DNA from: Prochlorococcus sp. AG-424-P23
GTDB lineage: Bacteria > Cyanobacteriota > Cyanobacteriia > PCC-6307 > Cyanobiaceae
Length of the DNA: 59,148 nt
Reading direction: 5' to 3'
Assembly: GCA_003210135.1 (NCBI GenBank)
Contig: QCNK01000010.1
Location: 1-59,148 of the forward strand
How positions within the stretch are numbered: position 1 is the first letter of the stretch; every line of letters starts with the position of its first letter. Of this stretch, positions 24,625-34,832 are shown piece by piece. A program made the translations under genes and the position numbers. Under the pieces are notes generated by a model that saw only the letters and a list, made by a program, of their open reading frames with translations, was not told the DNA's origin and searched no databases.

Positions 24625-25183
24625 TACTCAGTGAATTCTCATTTTTCTTTCTAATCTTTGCATATAATTGTATTGAAGCCAACATGAAAATAATTAGTCC
24701 AACTACGCTCCATGTAGCAATACTAGTTGGAAAATTATTTTTAAAAATAACCAAAAGTACAATTATAAATAATAATAAAGTAGGCAATTCATTTAATAAT
24801 CTAAGGTTTTTTGCTGAAATGGTTGAAGTACCATTTTGTAATGAATACATTATTTTGTAACAATAAGAATGATAAATTACTAATCCTAAAACAAAAGAAA
24901 TTTTAATTTGCAACCACTTCTCACTTAACCAACTTGGTTGCATAATAACCATGCATATAGCCATACTTAAAGCTAATACCATCCCAGGTGTTGTGATTAT
25001 ATTCGCCAGCCTTTTTTCCATCAAGGTGTATTGTTTATTAAAGGCAATTTTTAATTCATTATCCATATTTTTAGATTCTTCATGATATATAAAAAGTCTT
25101 ACTAAATAAAAAAGTCCCGCAAACCAAACTATTACACCAATAATGTGAAGTGATTTAAACCAGAGATATGCTTCAGCTGCCAA
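24617..25183 (-). CDS. hemJ: Protoporphyrinogen IX oxidase, HemJ type
   Basis: HemJ oxidises protoporphyrinogen to protoporphyrin IX, the branch point to haem and chlorophyll, and is the usual form in cyanobacteria. The 188-residue product has four hydrophobic helices. The first contains the conserved His in KSLHIIGVIVWFAGLFYLVR (residues 10-29). LMEKRLANIITTPGMV follows near residue 53 and WLQIKISFVLGLVIYHSYCY near 90. A C-terminal helix ends the protein. It leads into the PHP gene with an eight-base overlap. Confidence 0.88.
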   Translation of the reverse strand: MAAEAYLWFKSLHIIGVIVWFAGLFYLVRLFIYHEESKNMDNELKIAFNKQYTLMEKRLANIITTPGMVLALSMAICMVIMQPSWLSEKWLQIKISFVLGLVIYHSYCYKIMYSLQNGTSTISAKNLRLLNELPTLLLFIIVLLVIFKNNFPTSIATWSVVGLIIFMLASIQLYAKIRKKNENSLSNE

Positions 25184-25271
25184 ATTACTAGATTAATTTA
25201 AAAATATATATTTTTAATATAATTATATTTAACTATTTCAAGAAATCTATTTTTCAAAAATTAATTAATAT

Positions 25272-27230
25272 TTATAACTCATTAAAATATTCATAAATAT
25301 CATTTACTGAATTTTTTCCAAGTCCTTTAACTTTTGATAAATCCTCTTTACTAGCTATTCTTATCGCGTCTATTGATTTAAAGTGCTCAAGCAATTCTCT
25401 TATTCTTGATGGTCCTAATCCACTTATTTGGGACAATTGAGATCTATTCATTCTCTTAGATCTTTTGTCTCTATGAAATGATAACGCAAATCTATGCGCT
25501 TCATCTCTTACTCTTCTTAATAGAAGAACTCCTTTTTGATTTTGATCAGTATCAAGAGACTTAGTAAAGCCTGGAATAAATATTTCTTCATTTTTTTTTG
25601 CTAATGAACATATAGTCACTTCTTCCTCAAGATTTAATTCTTTTAGTGCTTTAATAGCTGCATTTAACTGTCCTTTTCCTCCATCAATCATTATTAAATC
25701 AGGCCAATCTGATAGAAGTTCATTGTCTAATTTACTATTCGTTTTATCATTTAATATTGAAAAATCACCTCCGCTTTTTTTATATCTTGACCATTTTTTA
25801 AATCTTCTATTTATTACTTCATATATCGAAGCAAAATCATCACTATGTCCTACAAATACGTTTGGATCTTTAATTTTATATTTCCTATAATGCTGTTTAG
25901 AAGGAATCCCATCGATAAAAACGACTTGTGATGCTACAGGGTCACTACCTTGAATATGGCTTATATCATAACCTTCAATTCTTTTAGGTTGTTCGCTTAA
26001 TTCAAGTATTTGGGCAAGATCCTCAATTGATGATTCATTATCTTGTATTCCATTTAATATTCTATCTAATTCCAATTTCGCATTTTTTAAAACCATTTCT
26101 ACAGTTTCATGTTTTTTATTTCTTTTTGGGATTGAGATTTTTACTTTCTTTTTTCTTAGCTCTGTTAACCAATCCTCTATGGTTGCTTGTTTTGGAAGGT
26201 TATATTGAATAAGAATTTCTGATGGTATTTCTACAGCTTCAACATTCATATAATGCTCTTCTAATATCTTTTGTAGAATAAGATTTTCATCTTCATTATT
26301 TAATTTTTGACTATAGCCAATTCTCCCAATGAGCTTACCAGATCTCATTTGGAAAATTTGTATACTAGCTACATTATTTTCTGAAACTATTCCAAAGATA
26401 TCTCTATTAATTGAAGAATCTGGTATTGATATTTTTTGTGATTCAGTTAATAATTTTAAACCTGAAATTTGGTCCCTTATTTTTGCTGCATTCTCATAAT
26501 CTAAATCATTTGAAAATTGCAGCATTTTTTTTTGTAAAAATATTTCTAAGTCATCATTTCTTCCCTGAAATATCATAGATACTTGTTTCATTATTTTTTT
26601 ATAATCGTCAGATGATATAACTTCTTGGCAAACACCTGGACATCTTCCTATTGAATAATTCAAACATGTTCTATCTTTATAGACTGGCCTTGGTCTTTGT
26701 CTAAGTGGAAATATTTTTTTTATCGTAAATAATGTTCTCCTTAATAATCCGACATCAACATAAGGTCCATAATATCTATCTAAATTATTTCTATTTCTTC
26801 TTCTTCTTGTAATAAATATTCGAGGATATTTTTCACTCCAAGTTATACAAAGATATGGATATTTCTTATCATCCTTTAAAAGAATATTAAAGTATGGTTT
26901 GTTTGTTTTAATTAAATTTGACTCTAAATTTAATGCTTCATATTCGCTATCTGTGACTATTATTTCTATTTCAGTTATTTGACGAACCATCAAACTTAAT
27001 CGGGGAGTTAAATCTGAATAATTATTGAAATAACTACTTACTCTACTTCGTAGTTTTTTAGATTTACCGATATAAAGTAAGTTATTATCAATATCTTTAA
27101 AAAGATAACAACCAGATGATTTCGGAATTTCCGATAATCTTGATTTTAATAACTCTTTATTATTAATTAATTTATATTCAATTTTAAAATTATATTTGTT
27201 ATTTATTTTTTCAATAGAGGAATTACTCAT
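25272..27230 (-). CDS. uvrC: Excinuclease ABC subunit C
   Basis: UvrC makes both incisions around a DNA lesion in nucleotide excision repair. The GIY-YIG nuclease is at the N-terminus (residues ~37-115: GCYLFKD, LLYIGKSKKLRSRVSSYF). The UVR motif DLDYENAAKIRDQI lies near residue 245. The RNase H-like second nuclease is in the C-terminal half (IEGYDISHIQGSDPVAS, LIMIDGGKGQL). A helix-hairpin-helix pair (ISGLGPSRIRELLEHF, then VKGLGKNSVNDI) closes the protein. Length 652 is normal. It sits nine bases after the flavin-reductase gene on the same strand. Confidence 0.96.
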   Translation of the reverse strand: MSNSSIEKINNKYNFKIEYKLINNKELLKSRLSEIPKSSGCYLFKDIDNNLLYIGKSKKLRSRVSSYFNNYSDLTPRLSLMVRQITEIEIIVTDSEYEALNLESNLIKTNKPYFNILLKDDKKYPYLCITWSEKYPRIFITRRRRNRNNLDRYYGPYVDVGLLRRTLFTIKKIFPLRQRPRPVYKDRTCLNYSIGRCPGVCQEVISSDDYKKIMKQVSMIFQGRNDDLEIFLQKKMLQFSNDLDYENAAKIRDQISGLKLLTESQKISIPDSSINRDIFGIVSENNVASIQIFQMRSGKLIGRIGYSQKLNNEDENLILQKILEEHYMNVEAVEIPSEILIQYNLPKQATIEDWLTELRKKKVKISIPKRNKKHETVEMVLKNAKLELDRILNGIQDNESSIEDLAQILELSEQPKRIEGYDISHIQGSDPVASQVVFIDGIPSKQHYRKYKIKDPNVFVGHSDDFASIYEVINRRFKKWSRYKKSGGDFSILNDKTNSKLDNELLSDWPDLIMIDGGKGQLNAAIKALKELNLEEEVTICSLAKKNEEIFIPGFTKSLDTDQNQKGVLLLRRVRDEAHRFALSFHRDKRSKRMNRSQLSQISGLGPSRIRELLEHFKSIDAIRIASKEDLSKVKGLGKNSVNDIYEYFNEL

Positions 27231-27239
27231 TTATAATGA

Positions 27240-27728
27240 CTAACCTCCATAATTCCAGCCAGTTGAAGATAAATTTAGTGAGTCAACATCATTATTCAAA
27301 TATGCAGATTGAACCTCTCCTACAAAAACGGTATGGTCTCCATGCATAACACTTCCAACAACATTACATTCAACTCCACCAACACTATCAACTAAAATTG
27401 GCAATCCAAGCTCACCTAAATTAAATTCAACAGATTCAAATCTACCTCCTAATGCTTTTTGAGGTTTAAAGAAAACAGCTGCTAGATCCTTTTGATCACT
27501 TTTTAGCACATTTAGTGAGAATTTATTGGTGGACTTTATTATTTCATGACTAGAACCCTCTGCTCTAACAGCCATTACAATTAATGGTGGGGTGAAGGAA
27601 CCTTGAGTCACCCAACTTGCAGTAAATCCATTCACTTCATTTTTATCCTCGTCTCTAACGCCACAAATAAATAATCCGTGAGGTATTTTTCTTAATAAGA
27701 TTTTTTTTGCTTCTAGATTTAATGTCAT
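27240..27728 (-). CDS. Flavin reductase-like (FMN-binding split barrel) protein
   Basis: The sequence has the flavin-reductase-like domain: a start LRKIPHGLFICGV, then GFTASWVTQGSFTPPLIVMAV (residues ~35-55) and FSLNVL, with GDHTVFVGEV near the C-terminus. This domain binds FMN and usually supplies reduced flavin to another enzyme. In cyanobacteria it also occurs fused to diflavin proteins that reduce oxygen. Here it stands alone at 162 residues, so the partner is unknown. It is divergent from coaD and upstream of uvrC. Confidence 0.82.
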   Translation of the reverse strand: MTLNLEAKKILLRKIPHGLFICGVRDEDKNEVNGFTASWVTQGSFTPPLIVMAVRAEGSSHEIIKSTNKFSLNVLKSDQKDLAAVFFKPQKALGGRFESVEFNLGELGLPILVDSVGGVECNVVGSVMHGDHTVFVGEVQSAYLNNDVDSLNLSSTGWNYGG

Positions 27729-27787
27729 AATTGATTTATCTAATAATCTTATTTTAACTAAATTTCTAATTCGATCATAATAAATTC

Positions 27788-28261
27788 ATGAAAATTCTTT
27801 ATCCAGGTACATTTGATCCTTTAACAAACGGGCATCTTGATTTAATAGAAAGGGCTGAAAAAATATTTGGCAATCTTGTAGTTGCTGTTTTAGAAAATAC
27901 TTCTAAAACACCAACTTTTAATCTTGAAAGAAGAATAATACAAATAAAAAATTCTCTTTCTCATTTACCTAATATTGAAGTTATTTCTTATTCTGGTCTA
28001 ACTGTTGATTGCGCAAATGATCTAAAAGCTAATCTTATTCTTAGAGGCTTAAGAGCAATGAGTGATTTTGAGTATGAACTTCAGATTGCTCATACAAATA
28101 AATCTCTTAATAATGATATTGAAACTATATTTTTATCGACAAATACAAATTATAGTTTTCTTAGTAGTTCTTTAGTAAAAGAAGTTGCAAAATTTGGTGG
28201 TGAAATTAATCACATGGTACCCCCCTCTGTTGAGAGAGATTTAAAAGAATATTTTAAATAA
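27788..28261 (+). CDS. coaD: Phosphopantetheine adenylyltransferase
   Basis: CoaD adenylates 4'-phosphopantetheine in the fourth step of coenzyme A synthesis. The nucleotidyltransferase motif is TNGH within [19 protein letters not shown] (residues 5-23). The substrate-binding segment [16 protein letters not shown] lies near 88-103 and the second signature [12 protein letters not shown] near 128. Length 157 is typical. It ends nine bases from the convergent dacB gene; the AT-rich gap is nearly self-complementary but holds no GC stem. Confidence 0.95.
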   Translation: MKILYPGTFDPLTNGHLDLIERAEKIFGNLVVAVLENTSKTPTFNLERRIIQIKNSLSHLPNIEVISYSGLTVDCANDLKANLILRGLRAMSDFEYELQIAHTNKSLNNDIETIFLSTNTNYSFLSSSLVKEVAKFGGEINHMVPPSVERDLKEYFK

Positions 28262-28269
28262 AATTTTTA

Positions 28270-29493
28270 TTAACAAGATTTCAAGTAATAAATATCATGT
28301 AATAATTTAAAAGCTTTTTCTTTATCAATTTTATTAGAATTCTGGATAATGCTTATAATTATTGGCTTTTCATTTTTATATAAAAAGCCAGATAATGCAA
28401 AGACATTTGAAAGAGTCCCAGTTTTGCCAAAAAACTTTCCAGATAATTCACTATTTACAAATCTTTTAGCTAATGTTCCCCTTACTCCCGTAATTGAAAG
28501 TGTAGATTGATAAGCATTAAAATTATTAAAATATCTCATTTTATCTAAAAACAATACCACTAACTTTGTTGTAATTTTATTTTTTCGAGACAATCCACTA
28601 GCATCTGCAAAGTATGCATTAGTTACTGGTAGGCCTTTATTTTCAAGCCATCTTTTCAATTTTATATAGTCATTATCGTTCCATGTATTTGAGGCATTTT
28701 TAAAGAGAGATTCAGCTGTGAAATTATGGCTTTCAGAATTTGTTAAAGTTAATAATGAAAGAATTGGAGTTGAATATATTTTATTTATCTCTTTAATATT
28801 TTTTAAATAAAAGGTTTTTTCTGAATCAAAAAAATCTATATATATTTTTGAATTTGGAAATTTATTTTTTAAATAATTTTTAATAAAAATTTTTAATGCA
28901 TAAATATCATCATATTTATTGTGATTACTTTCTATTGCAAGAGATGTAATTGGAGATCCATATTCGTAAAGTTTATCAGTATTTGTCCAACCATTAGGCC
29001 AATATGATTTTGAATCAATTTCTACAATATTAAAGTTAATAATTTTATTTTCTTTAACATTTGAAATTAGTTCGATTATATGTTCATAATTAAGATCAGG
29101 ATCACCTTGACCTTGTAAATAATAATCGTTTTTATTTTTAAATAGGGAAGTTTTTAAATTATTATTTAATTTATATTTACTTAAAACATAAGCTGATGAG
29201 AATAATTTTTGATTAGATGCTGGCAATCTTGGAACATCCTCATTGTAGGAACTTATTATTTCCCCTTTATCGTTAATAATTGAGACACTAAAAGAATCAT
29301 CAAGCTTTTGATTAATTAAAGCATCATAAGTAGGACATATTTTGTTTTTAGTAATTATTCCGGGGAAATTAAAATAAATACTATTTAAAATAGTTATTTT
29401 CTGATTTGCTAGTAAATATCTTATTAAGAAAGGAGATGTTACTAATACAAGAACAATTAAGAAAAATGAATAAATTTTTTTTATCACATTCAA
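28270..29493 (-). CDS. dacB: D-alanyl-D-alanine carboxypeptidase/endopeptidase (PBP4, DacB type)
   Basis: This S13-family serine peptidase trims peptidoglycan side chains in the periplasm. A signal or anchor helix is at residues ~7-27. The active-site tetrad SNQK lies in LPASNQKLFSSAYV, SGLSRKN is in the middle of the protein, and the KTG box is in FFGKTGTLSNVFA near the C-terminus. At 407 residues it is somewhat short for the family but contains all three motifs. It is the last gene of the block dapF-csd-DUF1995-dacB, one base after DUF1995. Confidence 0.88.
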   Translation of the reverse strand: MNVIKKIYSFFLIVLVLVTSPFLIRYLLANQKITILNSIYFNFPGIITKNKICPTYDALINQKLDDSFSVSIINDKGEIISSYNEDVPRLPASNQKLFSSAYVLSKYKLNNNLKTSLFKNKNDYYLQGQGDPDLNYEHIIELISNVKENKIINFNIVEIDSKSYWPNGWTNTDKLYEYGSPITSLAIESNHNKYDDIYALKIFIKNYLKNKFPNSKIYIDFFDSEKTFYLKNIKEINKIYSTPILSLLTLTNSESHNFTAESLFKNASNTWNDNDYIKLKRWLENKGLPVTNAYFADASGLSRKNKITTKLVVLFLDKMRYFNNFNAYQSTLSITGVRGTLAKRFVNSELSGKFFGKTGTLSNVFALSGFLYKNEKPIIISIIQNSNKIDKEKAFKLLHDIYYLKSC

Positions 29494-29494
29494 T

Positions 29495-30121
29495 CTATAA
29501 ATTTACAAAAATAGATTCATTATCGGGTTTAATTTCAAATTCTTTTTTAAAAAAATATCTTTTATTTTCTTCTTTAAAAAGCAACCAGTTATTTGGATAA
29601 ATATGCATAAGAGCAGCTTTATTTAAAGGCTGAATAAAATAAATATTTTCCCATGTTTTGACAAAGTTTTTACGTCGCTCTCTAATAACACTTCCTATAC
29701 CAATATTGGCATCTTCAAATTTTGGATTTAATGAATAATGCGTACCTTGATAATTATCAGACATTGGTTCAAATGAATCGAAATCATATGGCTGAGGTAG
29801 TATCGATATCATTGCACTATCAATATTATTTATATTATTTGATTCATTAAATGATTTAAAAGTAAAGATTTTATCTTTGATATCTGGATAGTCTCTTTGA
29901 GCCAAAGCAACAGCACCTTGATCAGCAAATGTTATGAATACATTATTATTTTTAGACAATATCTTGTAGATAGTTATTCCAATTCTGTTAAACTTCAATC
30001 CTTCAAAATTAAATTCTATAGTAAACCTTTTATTTGAATCTAATAAACTTGGAACAATTGCATCCTCCATATTCTTAAGAGATTCATTTAAATCTTTAGG
30101 TAGTCTGTAATTGGTTTCCAT
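29495..30121 (-). CDS. DUF1995 family protein
   Basis: The 208-residue product matches DUF1995, shared by cyanobacteria and chloroplasts (a plant member assists photosystem II assembly). Visible family features are LPKDLNESLKNMEDAIVPSL (residues 7-26), FTIEFNFEGLKF, VFITFADQGAVALAQRD and a C-terminal WLLFKE. No signal or membrane helix. Its ATG overlaps the stop codon of the upstream desulfurase gene by one base, so the genes are translationally coupled. Confidence 0.72.
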   Translation of the reverse strand: METNYRLPKDLNESLKNMEDAIVPSLLDSNKRFTIEFNFEGLKFNRIGITIYKILSKNNNVFITFADQGAVALAQRDYPDIKDKIFTFKSFNESNNINNIDSAMISILPQPYDFDSFEPMSDNYQGTHYSLNPKFEDANIGIGSVIRERRKNFVKTWENIYFIQPLNKAALMHIYPNNWLLFKEENKRYFFKKEFEIKPDNESIFVNL

Positions 30122-31293
30122 TAAAATTTGTCAATACATATTTGAATAAGTTCTAAAAATTTATCTATTTCTGACTTATTGTTTATTGAACCTAAAGTAA
30201 CACGAATATTTGAATATAGTTCATCATCTTTTAAACCAATATTTTTAAGTGTTGAGCTAGGTTTCCCAGATGAGCTTGAACAAGCACTTCCACTACTTAT
30301 GGCTATTTTATTTTCTGACATGAAATTAACAATCTTATATGCCCTTATAGGCTCAAATAGTTTATTTAATAGTAGAAACGAAATATGATTGGGAAGTCTA
30401 TGGTTAATACTACCTGTAATCATTATATGATTATTATCCTTAATTTTTTGAAAAAAATAATTTTTAAGTTTATTAATATTATTAGAAGGAAATTCAGTTA
30501 TGTAATCATATAATTTTATTTTTCCTTTAATATTCTTTAATGATTCATACATTCCAGCGATTAATGGCAAAGCTTGTGTACCTTGTCTAATTGAATATTC
30601 CTGAGTAAGAGATATGTCTTTATTTTTTAAAATTTCTCTAGACTTTTGTTTTGTTAAAAGAATACCGATGCCTTTTGGACCTCCAAATTTATGAGCAGAT
30701 AAACTTAAAAAATCACATTTAAGATCTTTCCAACTGAATATTCCATTACTTAATATTTGAGTTCCATCTAAATGAAACATTATATTTAATTCTTCACATT
30801 TGGAACCAATAAATTGGACAGGTTGTATTGTTCCAATTTCACTTTGTCCCCAAATAATTGATACAAGCTTAGTATCATTATTTAAAATTTTTTCGATATT
30901 AGAAATATTTAAAATTCCATCATTATTTACAGTCCATTCGCAAATATCCCACTTTTGTTTTCTTAGTTTATTAGCACAAATAGTTGTTGCTTGATGTTCA
31001 ACATTTGAAATAACAACTCTACCATTTTTAAAGTTCTCATAAATATTATTAAATACAATATTTGTGGATTCCGAAGAACCAGATGTAAAAATTATATCCT
31101 CTGAATCTGCTTCAAATATATAAGCAATTTTAGTTCTAATTTTTTCAAGATATGTAGAGCATTTTATCCCTAGCTCATATGTAGATGAAGGGTTATGCCA
31201 ATAATTCCTGTAAGTTGAATTAATTATATTTAAAACATTCTCAGATAATGGAGTTGTGGATGCATTATCAAAATAGATAAAATTATTTTCCAT
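30121..31293 (-). CDS. Cysteine desulfurase (NifS/IscS family)
   Basis: This PLP enzyme releases sulfur from cysteine for iron-sulfur clusters and thiolated tRNA. The N-terminal YFDNASTTPLS (7-17) is typical, and IIFTSGSSESTNIVF follows near residue 65. The PLP lysine is in SLSAHKFGGPKG near 200. The active Cys is in the loop SSGSACSSSSGKPS near 337. Group I features predominate. The genome probably has a second, SufS-type enzyme elsewhere, so the exact gene name is left open. Its start overlaps the dapF stop by one base. Confidence 0.9.
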   Translation of the reverse strand: MENNFIYFDNASTTPLSENVLNIINSTYRNYWHNPSSTYELGIKCSTYLEKIRTKIAYIFEADSEDIIFTSGSSESTNIVFNNIYENFKNGRVVISNVEHQATTICANKLRKQKWDICEWTVNNDGILNISNIEKILNNDTKLVSIIWGQSEIGTIQPVQFIGSKCEELNIMFHLDGTQILSNGIFSWKDLKCDFLSLSAHKFGGPKGIGILLTKQKSREILKNKDISLTQEYSIRQGTQALPLIAGMYESLKNIKGKIKLYDYITEFPSNNINKLKNYFFQKIKDNNHIMITGSINHRLPNHISFLLLNKLFEPIRAYKIVNFMSENKIAISSGSACSSSSGKPSSTLKNIGLKDDELYSNIRVTLGSINNKSEIDKFLELIQICIDKF

Positions 31294-32153
31294 TAATTTA
31301 CTAAAATTGATCCTGAGAAAACCTTTTTAGCATTACCGGTCATCATAACTTCAGAATCGTCTTTTGACCAATCAATTTTAAGATTACCTCCTGGTAAAGT
31401 TACTATGGTTTGTGAATTACAAAGGCCTAATTTGTAAGCTGCTACATGGATAGCACAGGCACCTGTTCCACAAGCTAATGTTGGTCCTGCTCCTCTTTCC
31501 CATACTTTTACTTTGATATTATCTCTATTTAAAATTTGACAAAAATGCACATTAGTTTTTTCAGGAAATAATTCATTTTTTTCAAATATAGGACCAATTC
31601 TGGAAAGAATAATTGACTCTATGTCTTTTACAAAGAATATTAAATGAGGATTTCCCATTCCTACGGCATAACCTATATTATTAAAATCTTTTTCAATAAA
31701 TTCGTGTGAAGGTATTGAATTTATTTTTTTTTCAATTGTTGTTGGAATATTTTGACTTTCTAAAATTGGAACTCCCATTTTTACTGTAATTTCATCATTT
31801 ATATATTTTGCAATTTTTAAACCTGCTTTAGTCTCAATTTTATATTCTATATTTTTACTATTCATTGAATCATTTACGTGGAGATACTCAACTAAACACC
31901 TAATTCCGTTTCCACACATTTGTGCTTCAGAACCATCAGAATTAAAAATTATCATTTTTGCATAATTATCTTCATTAGGTTCTTCTATAAAAATCACACC
32001 ATCTGCTCCAATACCAAATTGCCTGTTGCATATTTGTTTTATATCAAATATTTTATTTATCTTGTAATTTTTATATAAATCATTTCCTCTAGAATCAATT
32101 ACTACGAAATCATTTCCGTTACCTTGATATTTTTCAAAAGTTATATTTTTCAT
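31293..32153 (-). CDS. dapF: Diaminopimelate epimerase
   Basis: DapF interconverts LL- and meso-diaminopimelate for lysine and peptidoglycan. The two catalytic Cys are in MCGNGIRCLVEYL (near residue 80-92) and in ACGTGACAIHVAAY (near 228-241). The N-terminal KYQGNGNDFVVIDSR (8-22) is also diagnostic. Length 286 is normal. It is the first gene of a tightly packed four-gene unit whose last member, dacB, also concerns the cell wall, while the middle two do not. Confidence 0.95.
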   Translation of the reverse strand: MKNITFEKYQGNGNDFVVIDSRGNDLYKNYKINKIFDIKQICNRQFGIGADGVIFIEEPNEDNYAKMIIFNSDGSEAQMCGNGIRCLVEYLHVNDSMNSKNIEYKIETKAGLKIAKYINDEITVKMGVPILESQNIPTTIEKKINSIPSHEFIEKDFNNIGYAVGMGNPHLIFFVKDIESIILSRIGPIFEKNELFPEKTNVHFCQILNRDNIKVKVWERGAGPTLACGTGACAIHVAAYKLGLCNSQTIVTLPGGNLKIDWSKDDSEVMMTGNAKKVFSGSILVN

Positions 32154-32261
32154 TTTTAGATATTATATTTTAAATTTTAATTATAAGTTATTCCTTTTAA
32201 CAATCTATTTCTATTTTATATAATGGATATTAAAATAATAATTTAACAAATAAATAATTAA

Positions 32262-34832
32262 GTGATTTCTCCCGATCAACAATATGAGACTGATACCAAT
32301 TTATATAATCCATCTGAAATAGAAAAAAAATGGCAGTCAATATGGACAGAAAACAATTTATACAAAACAGATGAATTAGTTGAGAATAGAGATAAATTTT
32401 ATGCCTTATCTATGTTTCCTTACCCTTCAGGTAATCTTCATATGGGTCATGTTAGGAATTATGTTATTACAGACTTAATAGCTCGGTTCCAAAGGTTTAA
32501 GGGTAAATCTGTTTTACATCCAATGGGTTGGGATGCTTTTGGTTTGCCTGCTGAGAATGCAGCGATTGAAAGAGGAATTAGTCCAAGTGTCTGGACTAAA
32601 AAAAATATTTCTCATATGAAGTCACAGTTAAAGCTTTTGGGACTATCAGTTGATTGGGATAGAGAATTTGCAACTTGTGATGAAAATTACTATGTTTGGA
32701 CACAATATCTATTTTTAGAGTTATACAAGGCAGGTCTTGTATATCAAAAGGAATCAGAAGTTAATTGGGATCCTATTGATAATACTGTCTTAGCGAATGA
32801 ACAAGTTGACTCTGAGGGTAAATCATGGAGATCTGGGGCACAAGTTGAAAAAAAATTATTAAAGCAATGGTTTTTAAGGATTACTAATTATGCGGATGAA
32901 TTATTGAAGGATTTAGAAAAATTAGATAACTGGCCTGAAAGAGTAAAAATAATGCAAGATAATTGGATAGGGAAATCAATTGGTACAAATATTAATTTCA
33001 ATATTATTACTAATCCAAAAGAGAAAATAACAGTATTTACAACAAGACCTGATACTTTATTTGGAGTTACTTATTTAGCAATTTCTGTTAACCATTCATT
33101 AATTAAAAATATTTCTAATCAGGCAACCTTACAAGATATAGAAAAACTTAAACAATATTTGAAAAAAAATAAAAACAATGAACTTGAAAAAATTGGAATA
33201 AAAACGAGCTTAATAGCAATAAATCCAGTTAATTCTGAACCTATACCTATTTGGGTGGCTAGTTATGTTCTTGATGAATACGGTACAGGCGCTGTTATGG
33301 GAGTACCTGCTCATGATTTAAGGGATTTTGAGTTTGCTAAGAAAAACAATATAGATATTAAACAGGTAATAGTTAAGGATAAAAGTGAACAAAGTAAGGA
33401 GCTTGATAATGCTTATGTAGAAAATGGATATCTAATTAATTCAAATCAATACAATGGTTTAACAAATACTATTGCCAAATTAAAAATTGCAGAGGACGGA
33501 GAAAATAATGGATGGGCCGAAAATAAGATTCAATATCGTTTAAGAGATTGGTTAATATCTAGACAAAGATATTGGGGATGTCCTATACCCATCGTTAATT
33601 GCAAAAAATGTGGAGCTGTTCCTTTAAACCAATCGGATTTGCCTGTTTTATTACCAAAAGATATAGAAATCTCCGCTAACAAGATTAATGCTTTAGGTGA
33701 TAATAATAATTGGATAAATACAACATGTCCAAAATGTGGAATAGAGGCAAGAAAAGAAACTGATACTATGGACACTTTCATGTGTTCATCTTGGTATTTT
33801 TTAAGATACCCATCTTCAAAATGTTCAACTAAGCCATTTGAAAAGAATGAAATTAATAAGTGGTTGCCTGTAGATCAATATGTTGGAGGAGTAGAGCATG
33901 CAATACTGCATTTGTTATATGCAAGATTTTTCACTAAAGCTTTGCGAGATAATGAACTATTTGATATTGATGAACCTTTCAAAAAACTATTAACGCAAGG
34001 AATGGTTCAGGCTGCAGCCTATAAAAACAATAAAACTGGTAAATATGTTTCTCCTTCCGATATTACTGACTTATCAAATCCTACAGATCCAATTGACAAT
34101 TCTAAACTCGAAATTCTTTTCGAGAAGATGTCTAAGTCTAAATATAATGGAATAGACCCTGAATCAGTAATAAAAAAATATGGAGCAGATACAGCAAGAA
34201 TGTTTATATTATTTAAAGCACCACCAGAAAAAGATTTGGAATGGGGAGATACAGATGTTGAAGGACAATTTAGATTTTTAAGCAGAATTTGGAAGCTTTA
34301 TATAAATTGTGCAAAAGATATAAATAGTAAATCTAATTCCTATCCAGATAAAGAAAAAAGTTTAATAAAGGCAATGAATATCGCTATAAAAGAAATTTCA
34401 AATGACATATTAAATAACCAATTTAATACTGCGATTTCAGAACTAATGAAGTTTTATAATTCATTATCAAATTCCATTAATAACGTAAACAATAATTTAA
34501 AAATTGATGCTTTAAAAACATTTTGTATTTTGTTGGCTCCATTTGCACCTCATATTGCAGATGAAATATGGCATCTTATAGGATTTAAAAAATCTGTACA
34601 TTTAGAACACTGGCCTTCATTTAATGCCGAGGCACTAAAGGAAGATTCATATGAACTAGTAATACAAGTGAATGGAAAAGTTAGAGACAAAGTAAATATT
34701 AATAATGAAATGAGTGAAGATCAAATCAAAGAATTAACTCTTAAAAGACCTAACATATTAAAATGGACTCAAGATAAGGAAATAAGGAAAATAATTATTG
34801 TTAAAGGAAAAATTATGAATATTGTTGTTTAA
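32262..34832 (+). CDS. leuS: Leucyl-tRNA synthetase
   Basis: A class I synthetase with CP1 editing domain. HIGH is HMGH within [16 protein letters not shown] (residues ~53-68). The editing-site TTRPDTLFG is near 265. Zinc-type Cys pairs lie in NCKKCGAVP and CPKCG, and KMSKS occurs in [10 protein letters not shown] near 623. A C-terminal anticodon-binding region ends the protein (856 residues). The start is GTG at 32262, since no ATG precedes the conserved [11 protein letters not shown]. It overlaps the convergent pgi gene by four bases. Confidence 0.96.
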   Translation: MISPDQQYETDTNLYNPSEIEKKWQSIWTENNLYKTDELVENRDKFYALSMFPYPSGNLHMGHVRNYVITDLIARFQRFKGKSVLHPMGWDAFGLPAENAAIERGISPSVWTKKNISHMKSQLKLLGLSVDWDREFATCDENYYVWTQYLFLELYKAGLVYQKESEVNWDPIDNTVLANEQVDSEGKSWRSGAQVEKKLLKQWFLRITNYADELLKDLEKLDNWPERVKIMQDNWIGKSIGTNINFNIITNPKEKITVFTTRPDTLFGVTYLAISVNHSLIKNISNQATLQDIEKLKQYLKKNKNNELEKIGIKTSLIAINPVNSEPIPIWVASYVLDEYGTGAVMGVPAHDLRDFEFAKKNNIDIKQVIVKDKSEQSKELDNAYVENGYLINSNQYNGLTNTIAKLKIAEDGENNGWAENKIQYRLRDWLISRQRYWGCPIPIVNCKKCGAVPLNQSDLPVLLPKDIEISANKINALGDNNNWINTTCPKCGIEARKETDTMDTFMCSSWYFLRYPSSKCSTKPFEKNEINKWLPVDQYVGGVEHAILHLLYARFFTKALRDNELFDIDEPFKKLLTQGMVQAAAYKNNKTGKYVSPSDITDLSNPTDPIDNSKLEILFEKMSKSKYNGIDPESVIKKYGADTARMFILFKAPPEKDLEWGDTDVEGQFRFLSRIWKLYINCAKDINSKSNSYPDKEKSLIKAMNIAIKEISNDILNNQFNTAISELMKFYNSLSNSINNVNNNLKIDALKTFCILLAPFAPHIADEIWHLIGFKKSVHLEHWPSFNAEALKEDSYELVIQVNGKVRDKVNINNEMSEDQIKELTLKRPNILKWTQDKEIRKIIIVKGKIMNIVV